A stretch of DNA of 6,670 nt from Bacteroidales bacterium (GTDB taxonomy: Bacteria > Bacteroidota > Bacteroidia > Bacteroidales > VadinHA17), in the NCBI GenBank assembly GCA_016936695.1, contig JAFGXK010000310.1, forward strand, positions 1 to 6,670, written 5' to 3'. Below are positions 5,026 to 6,670 of the stretch, piece by piece. The position numbers were made by a program, and so were the translations under genes. The stretch's first letter is position 1, and every line of letters starts with the position of its first letter. Under the pieces are notes generated by a model. It was not told the origin of the DNA. It made no database searches and was given only the letters and a program-made list of their open reading frames with translations.

Positions 5026-5090
5026 TTTATTAGGTTTTAAATGATTAATTTAGAGCCAAAGGCACAATCTAATATTCAGAACCTAATAAA
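5026..5090 (+). promoter_or_regulatory. Inverted repeat in the leader of the first esterase gene
   Basis: TTTATTAGGTT (5026-5036) is perfectly complementary to AACCTAATAAA (5080-5090), with 43 bases between. The second arm ends 11 bases before the ATG at 5102. In RNA the arms could form an 11-bp, AT-rich stem close to the start codon; as DNA they could be two half-sites for a regulator. A weak promoter-like pair (TTG at 5000-5002 and TATTTATT at 5024-5031) overlaps the first arm, so which form applies is undecided. Confidence 0.4.
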
Positions 5091-5101
5091 CCTCAGTAAG
5101 A

Positions 5102-6235
5102 ATGAAGAAGAAACTGTTTGTCACAATTATCTGCATGTCGGTATTTGCAGTAACCTTTTCACAGGAGCTGGCGAATTTCCGGCGTGCTCCGATCGTTTCT
5201 CCCGAGATAGGGGAGAAGACCGTCACTTTCAGGATAGCGGCTCCACAGGCAAAGCTTGTCAGGATCTACGGCTCGTGGATGCGAAGCTTTGACTCGTCCG
5301 TTAACATGATGAAGGACACAGCCGGTGTGTGGTCGGTAGTCATCCCGAAACCCCAGCCCGAACTTTATACCTACAACTTCATCGTCGATGGCTTTACCGT
5401 GAATGACGTAAATAATGTACTGCTTCAGAGAGATGGTACCCGTTACCTCAGTGTTCTGCTGGTTCCCGGTGATTTGACTGCAAACTACTTTGAAGCCGGT
5501 AAGCGCGGTAGCCTCCACAAGGTCTGGTATGATTCCCCGACCATCGGCAAGGCCCGCAGAATGTATGTTTACACTCCTTACGGCTATGATTCCGGAACGG
5601 AAAAGTATCCGGTATTGTATCTGCTTCATGGCGGAGGCGGTGACGAGGATGCATGGGTAACCATGGGCCGTGCCTGCCAGATCCTCGACAACCTTATCGA
5701 AAAGAAGCTGGCTGTTCCCATGATCTGCGTTATGCCCAACGGTAATCCCACCCAGGAGGCTGCCAAAACCCTCCTCCTTCCCGAAGAGACTTTCGACCGC
5801 AGGGATCCGAAATTCGCCAACCTGTATATCAACAGCATAGTTAAGGATATCATACCATACGTTGAAAGAAACTATCGCGTTATTGCCAGTCCTGAAGCCA
5901 GGGCAGTCTCCGGGCTGTCGATGGGTGGAGGCCATACCATGAGCGTCACCAATGAATATCCCGGCATGTTCGGTTACATCCTCCCGCTCAGCATGGGTAT
6001 CAGGGCCGATCAGCCCGATATCGATGCGAAACTGCAGGGCATAAAGAAGGCAGGCTATAAGCTTTACTGGATCGGTTGCGGAGATGAGGATTTCACCTTT
6101 GAAGGTGCAAAGCTGCTCGATCAGGCTCTTACCCGCAACGGTATGGAGCATACCTTCTTCGTGTCGGGAGGAGGTCATACCTGGTCGAACTGGAGAATCT
6201 ACCTGAATACCTTCGGACCGCTCCTGTTCAAATAG
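5102..6235 (+). CDS. Secreted CE1-type carbohydrate esterase (esterase D / feruloyl esterase-like)
   Basis: A 377-aa exported serine hydrolase. Residues 1-20 are a signal peptide (MKKK, hydrophobic core, probable cleavage at TFS-QE). Residues about 25-125 form an early-set/CBM48-like N-terminal domain (GSWM, ELYTYNFIVDG, NNVLLQRDGTRYLSVLLVPG), as found before esterase domains in xylan-degrading Bacteroidota. Residues about 138-377 form an alpha/beta-hydrolase of the esterase D/CE1 family: YLLHGGGGDEDAW (173-185, oxyanion loop), NLYINSIVKDIIPYVERNYRV (240-260) and the nucleophile elbow GLSMGG with Ser273. Asp328 or Asp330 (GCGDED) and His359 (GGGHTW) complete the triad. The likely job is removing feruloyl or acetyl groups from plant polysaccharide; the exact substrate is not determined. 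It is the first gene of a probable two-or-more-gene operon, with a paralogue 49 bases downstream. ATG 5102 gives an intact signal peptide. Confidence 0.9.
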   Translation: MKKKLFVTIICMSVFAVTFSQELANFRRAPIVSPEIGEKTVTFRIAAPQAKLVRIYGSWMRSFDSSVNMMKDTAGVWSVVIPKPQPELYTYNFIVDGFTVNDVNNVLLQRDGTRYLSVLLVPGDLTANYFEAGKRGSLHKVWYDSPTIGKARRMYVYTPYGYDSGTEKYPVLYLLHGGGGDEDAWVTMGRACQILDNLIEKKLAVPMICVMPNGNPTQEAAKTLLLPEETFDRRDPKFANLYINSIVKDIIPYVERNYRVIASPEARAVSGLSMGGGHTMSVTNEYPGMFGYILPLSMGIRADQPDIDAKLQGIKKAGYKLYWIGCGDEDFTFEGAKLLDQALTRNGMEHTFFVSGGGHTWSNWRIYLNTFGPLLFK

Positions 6236-6284
6236 TATCTGTATGACTGACAAGTAACCAATGAATATTTAAAAAAGAAATATA

Positions 6285-6670
6285 ATGAAGAGATTGACAA
6301 TTATAACAATATGTCTGCTGGCCTTCACTGGTCTAAGCGCCCAGGAGCTGGCAAATTTTGCGGGACGCCAGCCTGTAATTTCACCCGAGATAAAAGGCAG
6401 CGAGATCACCTTCAGGGTATCGGCCCCCTATGCTGATGCAGTAAAGCTGAACGGATCGTGGATGGCCGATTTCAGGTCGGCTGTTGACATGATAAAGGAG
6501 GAGGCCGGACTTTGGTCCGTAACAATTCCAACCCCAACGGCCGAACTTTATACTTACAGCTTCATTGTTGACGGTCTTTCGACCACTGACCCAAACAATG
6601 TGCTAATGCAGAGGGACGGTACGCGTTACCTGAGCGTTCTGCTGGTGCCCGGCGATGCGACTGCCAATTA
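6285..6670 (+). CDS. Second CE1-type esterase, paralogue of the upstream gene (5' part only)
   Basis: Starting at ATG 6285, 128 codons are open to the window edge, where the gene is cut. The product begins with a signal peptide (MKRLTIITICLLAFTGLSAQ, probable cleavage after SA) and continues into the same N-terminal domain as the upstream esterase: QELANF, SPEI, FRVSAP, NGSWM, ELYTYSFIVDG, and an identical 16-residue run from QRDGTRYL to LVPGD. By hand alignment roughly 60-65% of the residues after the signal peptide match. The catalytic domain is expected to follow but is not in view. The 49-bp gap without a terminator, and the same orientation, suggest co-transcription. A tandem duplication with later divergence explains the pair; differing substrates are plausible but unproven. 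Confidence 0.88.
   Translation, partial: MKRLTIITICLLAFTGLSAQELANFAGRQPVISPEIKGSEITFRVSAPYADAVKLNGSWMADFRSAVDMIKEEAGLWSVTIPTPTAELYTYSFIVDGLSTTDPNNVLMQRDGTRYLSVLLVPGDATAN

Noticed and set aside
5041..5292. A possible 83-aa frame starting in the esterase leader
   Set aside because: It overlaps the esterase signal peptide and N-terminal domain in another frame and shows no family features; a very short leader peptide cannot be excluded but is not supported.
5159..6253. A 364-codon open frame on the minus strand across the first esterase
   Set aside because: It mirrors a gene with a full signal peptide, domains and catalytic triad; the antisense product shows no recognisable motif, and long shadow frames are common opposite codon-biased genes.

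Overview
The window looks like an ordinary chromosomal stretch from a member of the Bacteroidota, probably an environmental, polysaccharide-degrading Bacteroidales-type organism. Three things support this. Several genes are preceded by the Bacteroidota sigma factor's -7 box, TAnnTTTG (five exact copies at plausible distances). Most starts lack a strong Shine-Dalgarno sequence. The gene families (secreted FISUMP protein, tandem secreted CE1 esterases, YozG-like small XRE regulator) are typical of the group. The placement is inferred from these features, not from a marker gene.

Layout. 1-170: a tRNA-Val(CAC) on the minus strand, a strong hairpin terminator behind it, and a displaced 24-bp copy of the tRNA 3' end, which resembles an old attachment site. 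171-283: a divergent promoter region serving the tRNA and a small one-pass membrane protein (284-580, +). 597-2155: two minus-strand genes, a secreted FISUMP-domain protein and then a type II pantothenate kinase. 2156-2354: a divergent spacer holding a 16-bp perfect inverted repeat that overlaps the promoter of a 73-aa XRE regulator (2355-2576, +). 2577-2790: a spacer between convergent genes, built largely of 7-bp tandem repeats. 2791-3750: a D-2-hydroxyacid dehydrogenase (-). 3751-3971: a divergent spacer with a promoter for the dehydrogenase. 3972-4901: a BASS-family membrane transporter (+). 4902-5101: a spacer with a 6-bp tandem repeat and an inverted repeat in the esterase leader; nothing recognisable in 4951-5025. 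5102-6235 and 6285-end: two paralogous secreted CE1-type esterases in tandem, the second cut by the window edge.

How the genes work together. Only the two esterases clearly form a functional unit: a probable operon for outer-membrane, periplasmic or extracellular de-esterification of plant polysaccharide, which may continue beyond the window. The pantothenate kinase (coenzyme A synthesis), dehydrogenase and transporter are separate housekeeping or accessory metabolic genes. There is no gap of more than 300 bases without a gene. I did not find a clearly new multi-gene system. The most interesting signals are the paired operator-like dyads at the XRE gene, the tRNA-end duplication, and the mosaic of heptameric repeats.
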